DNA from: Tidjanibacter sp.
GTDB taxonomy: Bacteria > Bacteroidota > Bacteroidia > Bacteroidales > Rikenellaceae
Length of the DNA stretch: 37,869 bases
Assembly: GCA_017396085.1 (NCBI GenBank)
Contig: JAFQNC010000040.1
Location: 1-37,869 of the forward strand
Reading direction: 5' to 3'
The notes beneath the pieces were generated by a model. That model saw only the letters and a list, made by a program, of their open reading frames with translations. It was not told where the DNA came from and ran no database searches. Positions 23,132 to 31,917 of this stretch are shown piece after piece. A program made the translations under genes and the position numbers. The number at the start of each line of letters is the position of its first letter. The stretch's first letter is position 1.

Positions 23132-23707
23132 ATGGCATCACTGAAAGGTACACAGACCGAGCAAAATCTGCTCAAATCATTCGCCGGCGAAAGTCAGGCA
23201 CGCACACGTTACACATTCTTCGCTTCGCAGGCCAAAAAAGAGGGCTATGAGCAAATCGCAGCAATCTTTATGGAGACCGCAGAGCAGGAGAAAGAGCACG
23301 CCAAGAGGTTCTTTAAGTTCCTCGAGGGCGGTATGGTGGAGATTACCGCAACTTTCCCCGCAGGCGTAATCGGCGACACCGCAGCCAACCTTGAGGCCGC
23401 AGCCGCAGGCGAAAACGAGGAGTGGAGCGAACTCTACCCCGAGTTTGCAGCCATCGCAGACGAGGAGGGTTTCCCCGCAATCGCAGCCGCTTGGCGCAAC
23501 ATCGCAAAGGTGGAGGCCTACCACGAGAAACGCTACCGCTCGCTCTACGCGCGCGTGGCCGATGGTGAGGTATTCCTCCGCAAAGACGAAATCACTTGGC
23601 AGTGCCGCAACTGCGGTTTCATCTACGTAGGCAAAGAGGCTCCCAAAGCCTGCCCCGCCTGCTTGCACCCCCAAGCCTACTTTGAGCCCCTGAAGGACAA
23701 CTTTTAA
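23132..23707 (+). CDS. rbr: Rubrerythrin
   Basis: A 191-aa di-iron peroxidase that protects anaerobes by reducing hydrogen peroxide. The N-terminal four-helix ferritin-like domain carries the iron ligands in GESQARTRYTFFASQAKKEGYEQIAAIFMETAEQEKEHAKRFF (about 18-60, with the ExxH of EKEH) and the second pair in AAAWRNIAKVEAYHEKRYRSLY (about 128-149). The C-terminal rubredoxin-like domain has two Cys pairs, CRNCGFIY and CPACLHPQ (about 160-182), to receive electrons. All ligands appear intact. The gene is monocistronic with a strong terminator (23733-23768); its promoter is not recognisable in the repeat-rich DNA upstream. Confidence 0.95.
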   Translation: MASLKGTQTEQNLLKSFAGESQARTRYTFFASQAKKEGYEQIAAIFMETAEQEKEHAKRFFKFLEGGMVEITATFPAGVIGDTAANLEAAAAGENEEWSELYPEFAAIADEEGFPAIAAAWRNIAKVEAYHEKRYRSLYARVADGEVFLRKDEITWQCRNCGFIYVGKEAPKACPACLHPQAYFEPLKDNF

Positions 23708-23732
23708 TCCACAGGGTAGGTACTAACGACAG

Positions 23733-23768
23733 CACCCCTCCGCCATTGTGGCGGAGGGGTGTTTTTTT
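23733..23768 (+). terminator. Rho-independent terminator of rubrerythrin
   Basis: 12-bp stem CACCCCTCCGCC / GGCGGAGGGGTG (23733-23744, 23750-23761), 5-nt loop, then seven T's. Confidence 0.9.
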
Positions 23769-23785
23769 GTCAATGGGGAGGGATT

Positions 23786-23858
23786 GGGGCCTTAAGGGCT
23801 TTAAGGGCCTTAGAGCCAATGGCTAATGGCTAATGGCTAATGGCTAACGGCTAACGGC
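23786..23858. repeat. 9-bp TTAAGGGCT array and GGCTAATG/GGCTAACG array
   Basis: Three to four TTAAGGGCY units (23788-23816) are followed by about six units of TAATGGC/TAACGGC (23817-23858), between the convergent terminators of rubrerythrin and tsf. Confidence 0.85.
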
Positions 23859-23861
23859 CAC

Positions 23862-23897
23862 AAAAAAGCCTCCTCCGAAATTCGGAAGAGGCTTTTT
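23862..23897 (-). terminator. Terminator of the ribosomal protein/EF-Ts cluster
   Basis: Stem AAAAAGCCTC-ctCCGAA / TTCGGaa-GAGGCTTTTT with one G-T pair and flanking A/T runs on both sides, 28 nt after the tsf stop codon. It could work on both strands. Confidence 0.82.
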
Positions 23898-23924
23898 CCT
23901 GTGCTCTCTAACAGAGAGTCCCTA

Positions 23925-24917
23925 TTAGTCGCAAAGCGATACGCGGTAGAAACCAACAACCTTGGCCTCTGCATCAGCGGCTTTCAAAACGTCCTTAACG
24001 GAAGTCTTGCCATCGCCCATCTGGTAGGCCTGCTCCTCCAAAGTCTGCTCCTTGAAGAATTTAGCCAAACGACCCTTGGCGATGTTCTCAACCATCTGTG
24101 CGGGAAGGTTTGCAGCCTTCTCAGCCGACACGGTCTTGATAATCTCGCGAGCCTGCTCTGCCTGCTCTGCGGTAATCCAACCCTTCGACTGGTTCGACTC
24201 AATGTGGTCCTCGCTATCAACGTGTGCGGGATTAATACCTGCTTTCGAAAGTGCAGCATCTACAGCCTTCTGTACCAACTCGTCTTTGGTCTTTTGGGTA
24301 GCAGCGCTAATCTCCTCGTCAATAACCGACTGGGGAACAAGGTCTGCCGAAACAGCAACGGGGTTCATCGAAACAACCTGCATTGCAATACCCTTGGCAA
24401 GTGCCTCGTCTACCTCTTTGTTGAAGCCTACGATAGCACCGAGTTTCTTGTTGAAGTGTACATACTGTGCGCAGTAGGGAGCCTCGATGCGAGTGTAGTA
24501 GGGAATCTCTACCTTCTCACCGGTCTGGCCGGTCTTCTCGGTTACGAGGTCAGCAACGGTGCGACCGTCAGCAGTGGGGCAAGCCAACAAAGCCTCCAGG
24601 TCAGCAGCATCGTTTGCTACTGCAATCTCTGCAATGGTGTTTGCGGTTGCGCCAAACGACTCAACCTGTGCAACGAAGTCGGTCTCGCAAGCGAGGCACA
24701 CGATGTATGCCTTGCCCTCAGCAATCTTAGCAACAACAACACCCTCAGTAGCGGTGCGGTCTGCACGTTTGCTTGCAACGAGTTTACCTTTCTCGCGAAT
24801 AATCTGTACAGCACGGTTCATATCGCCTGCAGCCTCCTCAAGAGCCTTTTTGCAGTCCATCATACCGGCCTGAGTCATATCGCGGAGTTTTTTGATGTCG
24901 GCAAGTGTAACAGCCAT
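23925..24917 (-). CDS. tsf: Translation elongation factor Ts
   Basis: A 330-aa nucleotide-exchange factor for EF-Tu. The N-terminal UBA-like domain is typical (ADIKKLRDMTQAGMMDCKKALEEAAGDMNRAVQIIREKG, about 6-44), followed by the core strand ACETDFVA (about 77-84), whose TDFV motif contacts EF-Tu. Two dimer-like core repeats and a long coiled insertion with many Glu/Lys/Ala follow. It is longer than E. coli EF-Ts (283 aa), as usual for Bacteroidales. It is the last gene of the cluster, 45 nt after rpsB. The codon set is biased toward highly expressed genes. Confidence 0.96.
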   Translation of the reverse strand: MAVTLADIKKLRDMTQAGMMDCKKALEEAAGDMNRAVQIIREKGKLVASKRADRTATEGVVVAKIAEGKAYIVCLACETDFVAQVESFGATANTIAEIAVANDAADLEALLACPTADGRTVADLVTEKTGQTGEKVEIPYYTRIEAPYCAQYVHFNKKLGAIVGFNKEVDEALAKGIAMQVVSMNPVAVSADLVPQSVIDEEISAATQKTKDELVQKAVDAALSKAGINPAHVDSEDHIESNQSKGWITAEQAEQAREIIKTVSAEKAANLPAQMVENIAKGRLAKFFKEQTLEEQAYQMGDGKTSVKDVLKAADAEAKVVGFYRVSLCD

Positions 24918-24962
24918 AGTCTTTTCTCTTCTTATTAAAAGGTTTAACTTCGTTTGTTTTGA

Positions 24963-25796
24963 CTACTCGGCAGCCTCCTCAGCGGCGGGAGCCTCAACCT
25001 CTGCCTCAACAGCGGCGGGAGCCTCTACCTCAACCTTAACGGTCTTGCGGGTGCGGGGCTTCTTCTCTACCTCCTTGGGAGCCTCCTCGGCCTCTTTCTC
25101 TTTCTCGATGCGGCGCTCCTCCAAGCCTTCGTTGATAGCAGCACACATTGCATCCAGAACTACGCCGATACTCTTTGCCTGGTCGTCATTTGCAGGAATT
25201 ACATAGTCAATGTCTGTGGGATCACAGCAAGTATCAACCATTGCAAATACGGGGATGTTGAGGCGTTTTGCCTCACGCACGGCATTGAACTCCTTCTGTA
25301 CGTCTACTACAAACAGAGCGGCGGGCAGACGAGTAAGGTCGGCAATAGAACCGAGGTTTTTCTCCAATTTAGCCCTCTGGCGAGCAATCTGGAGCTTCTC
25401 ACGTTTGGAGAAGTTGTCGTAAGTACCATCGCTGTTCATCTTGTCGATGGTTGCCATCTTCTTAATGGCCTTACGTATGGTGGGGAAGTTAGTCAGCATA
25501 CCACCGGGCCAGCGCTCGGTAACATAGGGCATACCAACTGCTTGCACCTTCTCAGCAACAATATCCTTTGCCTGTTTCTTGGTTGCAACGAAGAGAATCC
25601 TACGACCACTCTTTGCAATCTGTTTGATGGCTGCTGCTGCCTCATCGATTTTTACCACAGTCTTGTGGAGGTCGATGATATGGATTCCGCCCTTCTCCAT
25701 AAAGATGTATGGAGCCATTTGGGGATTCCATTTCCTTTTGAGGTGGCCAAAGTGTACGCCAGCCTCGAGTAATTGATTAAAATCTGTACGTGCCAT
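24963..25796 (-). CDS. rpsB: 30S ribosomal protein S2
   Basis: A 277-aa S2 protein. Conserved segments include MARTDFNQLLEAGVHFGHLKRKWNPQMAPYIF at the start, HIIDLHKTVVKIDEA, RILFVATKKQAKDIV, RWPGGMLTNFPTIRKAIKK and PVFAMVDTCCDPTDIDYVIPANDDQAKSIGVVL. Residues from about 233 form a charged Glu/Lys/Ala/Pro-rich tail (KKPRTRKTVKVEVEAP...) beyond the usual S2 fold, common in Bacteroidota. The ATG at 25796 is fixed by the conserved N-terminus. It is preceded by a 282-nt untranslated stretch after rpsI, long enough to hold an S2 autoregulatory leader. Confidence 0.96.
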   Translation of the reverse strand: MARTDFNQLLEAGVHFGHLKRKWNPQMAPYIFMEKGGIHIIDLHKTVVKIDEAAAAIKQIAKSGRRILFVATKKQAKDIVAEKVQAVGMPYVTERWPGGMLTNFPTIRKAIKKMATIDKMNSDGTYDNFSKREKLQIARQRAKLEKNLGSIADLTRLPAALFVVDVQKEFNAVREAKRLNIPVFAMVDTCCDPTDIDYVIPANDDQAKSIGVVLDAMCAAINEGLEERRIEKEKEAEEAPKEVEKKPRTRKTVKVEVEAPAAVEAEVEAPAAEEAAE

Positions 25797-26078
25797 TTCT
25801 AATCGTAAAGGTTTTTCTTTCTTTTTTCTTGTAAAAAAAATCTCTCTTTGGTAACCGCTCGGTAGCACCCCCTTGGGGCGGTCCGCTCGGTTTTTCGCGA
25901 AAGGGCAATTTTTCAGTAGCACTCCCTATGCTGCCACAGGACTCTTCTCACCACTTGCCACCTTCCACCTTTCGTTGGTCAGGCTGCCGGAGTTATCCTC
26001 ACACAGCACTTCGCAGGGGTGGTCTGAAAAATTTGCAAACCTCTTTCGTGCAGTTCTTTTGGTGCAGAACGGAGAAAA
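25797..26078 (-). other. Long rpsI-rpsB intergenic leader with repeated motifs
   Basis: No open frame with family resemblance and no consensus -7 box was seen in these 282 nt. On the plus strand the region holds two copies of CCGCTCGGT (25855-25863, 25883-25891) around a CCCC-TT-GGGG hairpin, two copies of GTAGCACYCCC (25862-25872, 25916-25926), and a GTTCT/AGAAC hairpin (26053-26070). A structured leader that lets S2 control its own synthesis is plausible by analogy with other bacteria, but no fold is proven. Confidence 0.4.
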
Positions 26079-26465
26079 TTAACGTTTGCTGAACTGGAAT
26101 TTACGGCGAGCACCGGGCTGACCGGGTTTCTTACGCTCAACCTCACGTGCATCACGAGTGAGGAAACCGTTCTTCTTCAATACGGAACGATTCTCTGCGT
26201 CAATCTCGCAAAGAGCACGCGAAATACCCATACGGGCGGCCTCTGCCTGACCGTGGATGCCACCACCATCGAGGTTGATGTTGATGTCATAGTTCTCCAA
26301 CTGGTTGAGAACAATCAGGGGCTGTTTTACCACAAACTGGAAAATATCCAGCGGGAAGTAAACCTCCAGAGGTTTTTTGTTGATGGTAATAGTACCGTTA
26401 CCGGGCTTAACGTAAACGCGAGCAACTGCTGCTTTTCGGCGTCCTATAGTGTTTACAACTTCCAT
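26079..26465 (-). CDS. rpsI: 30S ribosomal protein S9
   Basis: A 128-aa S9 protein. It starts MEVVNTIGRRKAAVARVYVKPGNGTITINKK and carries the conserved GGGIHGQAEAARMGISRAL (about 68-86). It ends in the invariant basic tail ...KKPGQPGARRKFQFSKR, whose last Lys-Arg reaches the P-site tRNA. It follows rplM by 18 nt in the universal rplM-rpsI pair. Confidence 0.97.
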   Translation of the reverse strand: MEVVNTIGRRKAAVARVYVKPGNGTITINKKPLEVYFPLDIFQFVVKQPLIVLNQLENYDININLDGGGIHGQAEAARMGISRALCEIDAENRSVLKKNGFLTRDAREVERKKPGQPGARRKFQFSKR

Positions 26466-26483
26466 AGTTTAGTTTCGCTTGGT

Positions 26484-26939
26484 TTACTTAATCTCGTTGA
26501 GTTTAATTTCCTTGGGGCACTGTGCGGCGTGGTTGTGCTCTGCGCCGGCATAAACCTTCAAGTTTTTCAAAATAGCAACACCGAGGCGTGTCTTAGGCAA
26601 CATACCTTTAACGGCGTTCTGAACAAGGAACTCAGGCTTGTTAATCAAGCGCTCAGCAGGGGTGTTGAAACGCTGACCACCGGGGTAGCCTGTGTGGTGT
26701 ACATAGACCTTATCGGTCATCTTCTTACCCGTCAGCCTCACTTTGTCGGCGTTGATAACGATAACATAGTCACCGCAATCTACGTGAGGAGTGAAGTCGG
26801 GTTTGTTTTTGCCTCGTAAGATTTTCGCAACCTGTGAGGCAAGTCGTCCGAGCACCTGGCCTTCTGCATCAATCACATACCACTGTTTCTTAACAGTAGC
26901 TGCATTGGCCGAGATGGTTTTGTAACTCAAAGAATCCAC
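26484..26939 (-). CDS. rplM: 50S ribosomal protein L13
   Basis: A 151-aa L13 protein with a GTG start at 26939 giving MDSLSYKT, the N-terminus seen in other Bacteroidales L13 proteins. Conserved parts are [65 protein letters not shown] and [12 protein letters not shown]. It is the first gene of the rplM-rpsI-rpsB-tsf cluster, with a promoter -7 box at 27014-27022 and a small leader hairpin just before it. Confidence 0.96.
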   Translation of the reverse strand: MDSLSYKTISANAATVKKQWYVIDAEGQVLGRLASQVAKILRGKNKPDFTPHVDCGDYVIVINADKVRLTGKKMTDKVYVHHTGYPGGQRFNTPAERLINKPEFLVQNAVKGMLPKTRLGVAILKNLKVYAGAEHNHAAQCPKEIKLNEIK

Positions 26940-26995
26940 TTCTTCTGTACGTTTTTAATGGTTAATACTTGTAAATTAAATAGTTGTAATCCCAA

Positions 26996-27022
26996 CCCAT
27001 AAAATATGGGCCTGCAAAGATA
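26996..27022 (-). promoter_or_regulatory. Promoter -7 box and leader hairpin of rplM
   Basis: TATCTTTGC (27014-27022) lies about 75 bp before the GTG. At the very start of the expected transcript is a hairpin CCCATA-TTT-TATGGG (26996-27010). The -33 position falls in an AAATTGAAAATT-like tract rather than on a TTG. The rest of 27023-27138 shows nothing recognisable. Confidence 0.55.
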
Positions 27023-27138
27023 CGAATAAATTTGAAAATTGAAATTTTGCCAAAAAACTTCCATCATCCTTAAGATGTCTGCCTTCGGCAACGCTCACCA
27101 CTGCGGCCAAACTCGCCAACCGCGCTCCAATCGGCCGC

Positions 27139-28731
27139 CTAACGTTTGCCGACCGAGGTTTGAACTCCGAGGATGGAGTTGTAGCGGGTGGGGTTAAGGA
27201 GGATATTGACCGCCTCGGTGAAGCTCTCCTCAAAGTGGGTATTGGCCACCTTCACATAGCCCTCGGTGCCCCACATAGCAAGTGCAATGGAGCATTTGAG
27301 GTAGTAGGCCAGCAGGGGGCGGCTATCGGCCATACTCTCCTCCACCGCCTCAACACCTGCCGCACTGCCTCGGCTGATGACCTCCTCAACCATCTCCTCC
27401 GAGGCACTCCACCCCTCCACAAAGGAGTCGAGTGTGGGATAGGTCGTCTGCAAATGTTGGAGGTTGTCCACAAAATACTCATTGGCCACATCGCTGACCA
27501 CATATTTTTGTTGCAGGAGGTTGGCGTAGGTGTAATTTTTGGTGGTGTCGATGTCCACATAGACATCGGGCGTGATGCCACCGCCACCAAGCACCGTGCG
27601 CCCCGCATTGAGAGTCTTGAACTTTGGTGCCACCACGGCCAGCGAATCACGATAGTAGCGGTCGGTCATACGCTTGGCGTGGTCAAAATAGTATTCGGCC
27701 GACTTACCCTTCTCAAAGGGGCGTTGTATGCACCTGCCACTGGGGGTGTAGTAGTGGCTTGTAGTGATGCGCAGGGCCGACCCATCGTCCATCATCACCT
27801 GCTTCTGCACAAGGCCCTTACCAAACGACTGGCGGCCCACAATCACTGCGCGGTCGTAGTCCTGCAAGGCACCGCTCACAAGTTCGCTTGCCGAGGCCGA
27901 ACTCTCGTCAATCATCACCACAAGGGGCCCTGTGGTGTAGACACCCTTACCTTTGGAGTAGTGGTTGTAGCTCTTCTCGGTGCGCCCTTTGGTGGTCGTA
28001 ATCAGGCACTTCTTGGGCAAGAAGAAACTCGCCATCTCAATGCCCTGTGTGAGCAGTCCACCACCATTGCCACGCAGGTCAAGAATGAGTCCGCCACTGA
28101 TGTCGCCCAAACTCTTGTAGGCCTTGCGGAACTCCTCCATAGTATTCTCCGCAAAGCGATTGACCTTGATGTAGCCTATATTATATATGGTGTAGGCGGC
28201 ATCCACCGTGGAGATTGGAATCTCGCCACGCCTGACCACCACCTCCTTCAGCTCCTCCCCTGCCCTCGCAACGGTGAGGGTTATGGGCGTGCCCACCTTG
28301 CCACGCACCACCGCCGAGAGGCTATCTCGCTGGGCACCCTTTGTGGGCACTCCGTCAATGGCCACCAATCGGTCGCCACGCCTTATGCCCGCCTTTGCAG
28401 CAGGCGAATCGGGCACCACGTCAATCACACACAGCGAATCTCTCACAGGCCCATAGGATACGCCTATACCCCCAAAGGAGCCCTCCATAAGTTTCATATC
28501 CTCCCTAACCTCCTCGGGCGAAAGATAGGCCGAGTGTGGGTCGAGGGTGGCGAGGGTGCTTCGGATGGCCTCCTCAATGAGTGCTTCGTTGTCGGGGGTG
28601 TCCACATAGAGGGAGTTGAGATAGTAGTAGAACGAGCCGAATTTTTCCAGCTCGTTCCTAAAACTCTGCCCTGCCGCCGAGCCTGCGCCCAACGACCACA
28701 GAGCCACTATTACTACCAACAATCGCTTCAT
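27139..28731 (-). CDS. S41-family C-terminal processing peptidase (CtpA type)
   Basis: A 530-aa periplasmic serine protease. It has a signal peptide (MKRLLVVIVALWSLGAGSAAGQ), then helices, a PDZ domain (SYGPVRDSLCVIDVVPDSPAAKAGIRRGDRLVAIDGVP, about 98-135) and the S41 domain with GLILDLRGNGGGLLTQG. The catalytic Ser is in IDESSASASELVSGAL and the catalytic Lys in GRQSFGKGLVQ, 25-26 residues later. The C-terminal helical region after about residue 400 is typical of Bacteroidota CtpA homologues. The ATG at 28731 starts the signal peptide; upstream in-frame codons come from the GTTGACG repeat. It lies downstream of hisS on the same strand. Confidence 0.92.
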   Translation of the reverse strand: MKRLLVVIVALWSLGAGSAAGQSFRNELEKFGSFYYYLNSLYVDTPDNEALIEEAIRSTLATLDPHSAYLSPEEVREDMKLMEGSFGGIGVSYGPVRDSLCVIDVVPDSPAAKAGIRRGDRLVAIDGVPTKGAQRDSLSAVVRGKVGTPITLTVARAGEELKEVVVRRGEIPISTVDAAYTIYNIGYIKVNRFAENTMEEFRKAYKSLGDISGGLILDLRGNGGGLLTQGIEMASFFLPKKCLITTTKGRTEKSYNHYSKGKGVYTTGPLVVMIDESSASASELVSGALQDYDRAVIVGRQSFGKGLVQKQVMMDDGSALRITTSHYYTPSGRCIQRPFEKGKSAEYYFDHAKRMTDRYYRDSLAVVAPKFKTLNAGRTVLGGGGITPDVYVDIDTTKNYTYANLLQQKYVVSDVANEYFVDNLQHLQTTYPTLDSFVEGWSASEEMVEEVISRGSAAGVEAVEESMADSRPLLAYYLKCSIALAMWGTEGYVKVANTHFEESFTEAVNILLNPTRYNSILGVQTSVGKR

Positions 28732-28749
28732 TACGTTTCTATTTAGACA

Positions 28750-28783
28750 GTCGTCGGTTGACGGTTGACGGTTGACGGTTGAC
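28750..28783. repeat. GGTTGACG tandem repeat
   Basis: Four to five units of GTTGACG(G) between hisS and the S41 protease gene. It is akin to the GTCGGTTGTCGG array at 36549-36571 and the GACGTTA arrays elsewhere. Confidence 0.85.
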
Positions 28784-28815
28784 GTTTTAGTAGTTGGCGT
28801 GCCAACTACTAAAAC
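28784..28815 (-). terminator. Perfect 15-bp palindrome overlapping the hisS stop codon
   Basis: GTTTTAGTAGTTGGC / GCCAACTACTAAAAC (28784-28798, 28801-28815) with a 2-nt centre. The hisS stop codon and its last codons lie in one arm. It may be a terminator or an RNA-stability hairpin between hisS and the S41 gene; it has no following T-run. Confidence 0.5.
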
Positions 28816-30164
28816 CACCTGGCCAACTCGCCGAAGGGAACTTTCACCTGCTCGCCCACCATCATATTCTTCACGGTGGCCACACCCTCGGTACGCTCGC
28901 TCTCGCCTATGATAACAACGTAGGGAATTGCCCTTTTATTGGCATACTCCATCTGTTTTTTCATCTTGGCGGGCTCGGGGTAGATGTCGCTCGACACTCC
29001 CGCCTCACGCAACGATTTGAGCACCTTCATAGCACAAGTGCGCTCCTCGCCACCGAAGTTCACAAAGAGCACCTTGGTGGTCCTCTGCGCCTCCTCGGGG
29101 AACAAGCCCAAGCCCAACATTACATCGTAGATGCGGTCGGCACCAAAGGAGATACCCACACCACTGGTGTCGGGCAGGCCGAAAATACCCGTAAGGTCAT
29201 CGTAACGACCGCCACCACAGATACTTCCAATCTGGAAATCCTTGGCCTTAACCTCAAAGATGGCACCCGTGTAGTAATTCAGACCACGAGCCAACGAGAG
29301 GTCCAACTCCACCTCCAACTCGGTGCCGTAGGCCTCAATAAGCCCCATCAGTTCCTCCATCTCCTCAACACCTTTGAGGCCTGTTTCGCTCTCGGCAAGC
29401 ACTCCCTTGAGGGTGGCGAGTTTGGCGGCAGTGGTGCCCTCCAGCAGCAGGATGGGTTTGAGTTTATTGATAGCCTCCTGCTCAATACCCCTCTCGCGGA
29501 GTTCGGCCTCCACGTTTTCCATACCAATCTTGTCGAGTTTGTCAATCGCCACGGTGATGTCAATCATCTTGTCGGCGTGGCCAATGGCCTCGGCAATACC
29601 GAAGAGAATCTTGCGGTTGTTGAGTTTGAGCACCACGGCGATGTTGAGTTTGCGGAACACAGCCTCCACAATCTGCACCAACTCGGCCTCATACATCAGC
29701 GAGCGGCTACCGATGGCATCCACATCACACTGGTAGAACTCCCTATAACGCCCCTTTTGCGGACGGTCGGCCCTCCACACGGGCTGCACCTGATAGCGTT
29801 TGAAGGGGAAGGTAATCTCGTTTTGGTGCTGCACCACAAAGCGTGCGAAAGGCACCGTTAGGTCGTAGCGGAGTCCCTTTTCGCAAATCTTGGTTGCGAG
29901 TGCTGCGGGCGAGCCTTCGAGTTGTTCGGGGGTAACCTTACCCATAAAGTCGCCCGAATTGAGAATCTTGAAGAGCAGTTTGTCGCCCTCCTCGCCATAC
30001 TTACCCATCAGCGTGGAGAGGTTCTCCATTGCGGGTGTTTCGAGGGGTGCATAGCCAAACGTGCGGAACACCTCTTTGATGGTGTCAAACATATAGTTTC
30101 GCCTTGTCATCTCGGCGGGCGAAAAATCTCTTGTTCCCTTTGGGATGGATGGTTTTTGTGCCAT
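28809..30164 (-). CDS. hisS: Histidyl-tRNA synthetase
   Basis: A 451-aa class II synthetase. Motif 1 region: [29 protein letters not shown]. Histidine-site and motif 2: [54 protein letters not shown] (about 99-152). The HisA-type motif is [15 protein letters not shown] and motif 3 is [16 protein letters not shown]. The C-terminal anticodon domain follows. It resembles the longer eukaryote/archaeal-like HisRS group that Bacteroidota carry. It begins 22 nt after ettA on the same strand and may be cotranscribed with it. Confidence 0.96.
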   Translation of the reverse strand: MAQKPSIPKGTRDFSPAEMTRRNYMFDTIKEVFRTFGYAPLETPAMENLSTLMGKYGEEGDKLLFKILNSGDFMGKVTPEQLEGSPAALATKICEKGLRYDLTVPFARFVVQHQNEITFPFKRYQVQPVWRADRPQKGRYREFYQCDVDAIGSRSLMYEAELVQIVEAVFRKLNIAVVLKLNNRKILFGIAEAIGHADKMIDITVAIDKLDKIGMENVEAELRERGIEQEAINKLKPILLLEGTTAAKLATLKGVLAESETGLKGVEEMEELMGLIEAYGTELEVELDLSLARGLNYYTGAIFEVKAKDFQIGSICGGGRYDDLTGIFGLPDTSGVGISFGADRIYDVMLGLGLFPEEAQRTTKVLFVNFGGEERTCAMKVLKSLREAGVSSDIYPEPAKMKKQMEYANKRAIPYVVIIGESERTEGVATVKNMMVGEQVKVPFGELARWF

Positions 30165-30186
30165 AAACTAAATTTATAGTTGGAGA

Positions 30187-31863
30187 TTAGTTTTCAACCA
30201 ATTTTCTATACTTTACACGGTGGGGAGTTGTGTCGATACCCTGAGCCTTCTTGTGCTCCTCATACTCGCTGTAGGAGCCCTCAAAGTAGACCACCTTGCC
30301 ATCGTCCTCAAACGAAAGGATGTGGGTGGCAACCCTATCGAGGAACCACCTATCGTGAGAGATAACCACCGCACAGCCCGCAAAGTTGTCCAAGCCCTCC
30401 TCCAACGCACGCAGGGTGTTCACATCAATGTCGTTGGTGGGCTCATCGAGCAGCAGCACGTTGCCCTCCTCTTTCAGTGCGAGGGCCAAGTGGAGGCGGT
30501 TGCGCTCACCACCCGACAGCACGCCGCACTTCTTCTCTTGGTCGGCACCGCTGAAGTTGAACCTGCCCACATAGGCGCGAGCGTTAATCTGACGACCACC
30601 GAGGGTGATAAGTTCGCTATTCTGCGAGATGACCTCAAAGACGGTCTTTTCGGGGTCAATGCTCTTGTGTTGCTGGTCCACATAGGCGAGTTTCACCGTT
30701 TCGCCAATCTTGAACGAGCCACTTGTGGGCTCCTCAAGGCCCATAATCATACGGAAGAGGGTGGTTTTACCGGTACCATTGGCACCAATCACACCCACGA
30801 TACCTGCCGGTGGGAGCACAAAGTTGAGCCCTTCGTAGAGTACCCTGTCGCCAAAGGCCTTCGACACATCGTGGGCCTCAATGACCACATTGCCCAAGCG
30901 AGGACCATTGGGGATGTAGATTTCCAATTTCTCCTCCTTCTGCTTGGTGTCCTCGTTGAGCAGTTTGTCGTAGGCACCCAGACGGGCTTTGCTCTTGGCG
31001 TGGCGAGCCTTGGGGCTCATACGCACCCACTCCAACTCCCTCTCCAGAGCCTTGCGGCGTTTGCTCTCCTGCTTCTCTTCCATAGCCAAGCGGGTGCTCT
31101 TTTGGTCAAGCCAGCTGGAGTAGTTACCCTTCCAAGGAATACCCTCGCCACGGTCGAGTTCAAGAATCCAACCTGCCACGTTGTCAAGGAAGTAGCGGTC
31201 GTGGGTTACAGCGATGACCGTACCCTTATACTGATTGAGGTGCTGCTCCAACCAGTCGATGCTCTCGGCATCAAGGTGGTTGGTGGGCTCGTCAAGCAAC
31301 AGCACATCGGGCTCCTGCAACAGCAGGCGGCACAGCGCAACCCTCCTGCGCTCACCACCCGAGAGGTGGTCCACCAGCGCATCGGCATCGGGACAGCGCA
31401 GAGCATCCATAGCACGCTCCAACACGCTGTCAATCTCCCAGCCGTTCACGTTGTCGATAGCCTCGGTAAGTTCGCCCTGACGCTCGATGAGTTTGGCCAT
31501 CTGGTCGTCATCCATCGGCTCCATAAACTTGGCGTTAATCTCCTCATACTCCTTGAGCAGAGCCACCGTGGCAGCACAGCCCTCCTCCACAACCTCGCGC
31601 ACGGTCTTGCCGGCTTGCAGTTGGGGCTCCTGCTCAAGGTAGCCCACCGAGTAGCCCGGCGAGAATACCACCTCGCCCTGAAAACTCTTGTCCAATCCGG
31701 CAATAATCTTCATCAGCGTGGACTTACCCGAGCCGTTCAAACCCACGATACCGATTTTGGCACCATAGAAGAACGAAAGGTAGATGTTGTTGAGTATCTT
31801 GCGGTTGTTGTTGAGCACCTTGCTCACACCCACCATTGAAAAAATAATCTTTTCGTCAGCCAT
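30187..31863 (-). CDS. ettA: ABC-F translational throttle protein EttA
   Basis: A 558-aa soluble ABC-F ATPase that binds the ribosomal E site and tunes elongation to the cell's energy state. It has two ATPase cassettes: Walker A GLNGSGKST (about 38-46) with signature LSGGERRRVALCRLL, and Walker A GANGTGKTT with signature LSGGERNRLHLALAL. Both Walker B motifs end in LLLDEPTN. The EttA-type arm insertion lies in the first cassette (EEINAKFMEPMDDDQMAKLIERQGELTEAID, about 92-122), and the linker between cassettes is Arg/Lys-rich (EEKQESKRRKALERELEWVRMSPKARHAKSKARL). It is the first gene before hisS; promoter -7 box at 31902-31910. Confidence 0.94.
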   Translation of the reverse strand: MADEKIIFSMVGVSKVLNNNRKILNNIYLSFFYGAKIGIVGLNGSGKSTLMKIIAGLDKSFQGEVVFSPGYSVGYLEQEPQLQAGKTVREVVEEGCAATVALLKEYEEINAKFMEPMDDDQMAKLIERQGELTEAIDNVNGWEIDSVLERAMDALRCPDADALVDHLSGGERRRVALCRLLLQEPDVLLLDEPTNHLDAESIDWLEQHLNQYKGTVIAVTHDRYFLDNVAGWILELDRGEGIPWKGNYSSWLDQKSTRLAMEEKQESKRRKALERELEWVRMSPKARHAKSKARLGAYDKLLNEDTKQKEEKLEIYIPNGPRLGNVVIEAHDVSKAFGDRVLYEGLNFVLPPAGIVGVIGANGTGKTTLFRMIMGLEEPTSGSFKIGETVKLAYVDQQHKSIDPEKTVFEVISQNSELITLGGRQINARAYVGRFNFSGADQEKKCGVLSGGERNRLHLALALKEEGNVLLLDEPTNDIDVNTLRALEEGLDNFAGCAVVISHDRWFLDRVATHILSFEDDGKVVYFEGSYSEYEEHKKAQGIDTTPHRVKYRKLVEN

Positions 31864-31901
31864 ATATCTATGTGTTTATTTTTCGTTTTTGCGCATTTGG
31901 T

Positions 31902-31910
31902 GCAAAGATA
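31902..31910 (-). promoter_or_regulatory. -7 box of ettA
   Basis: TATCTTTGC on the minus strand, 38 bp before the ettA start. The expected -33 position lies in the AAAATTG tandem repeat (31920-31940), where the minus strand reads TTTTCAATTTTCAA rather than TTG. Confidence 0.55.
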
Positions 31911-31917
31911 CCTATAA

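Noticed and set aside
25797..25922. Longer start for ribosomal protein S2 at 25922.
   Set aside because: The extra 42 codons precede the invariant MARTDFNQLLEAGVHFGH start and read through the intergenic motifs.
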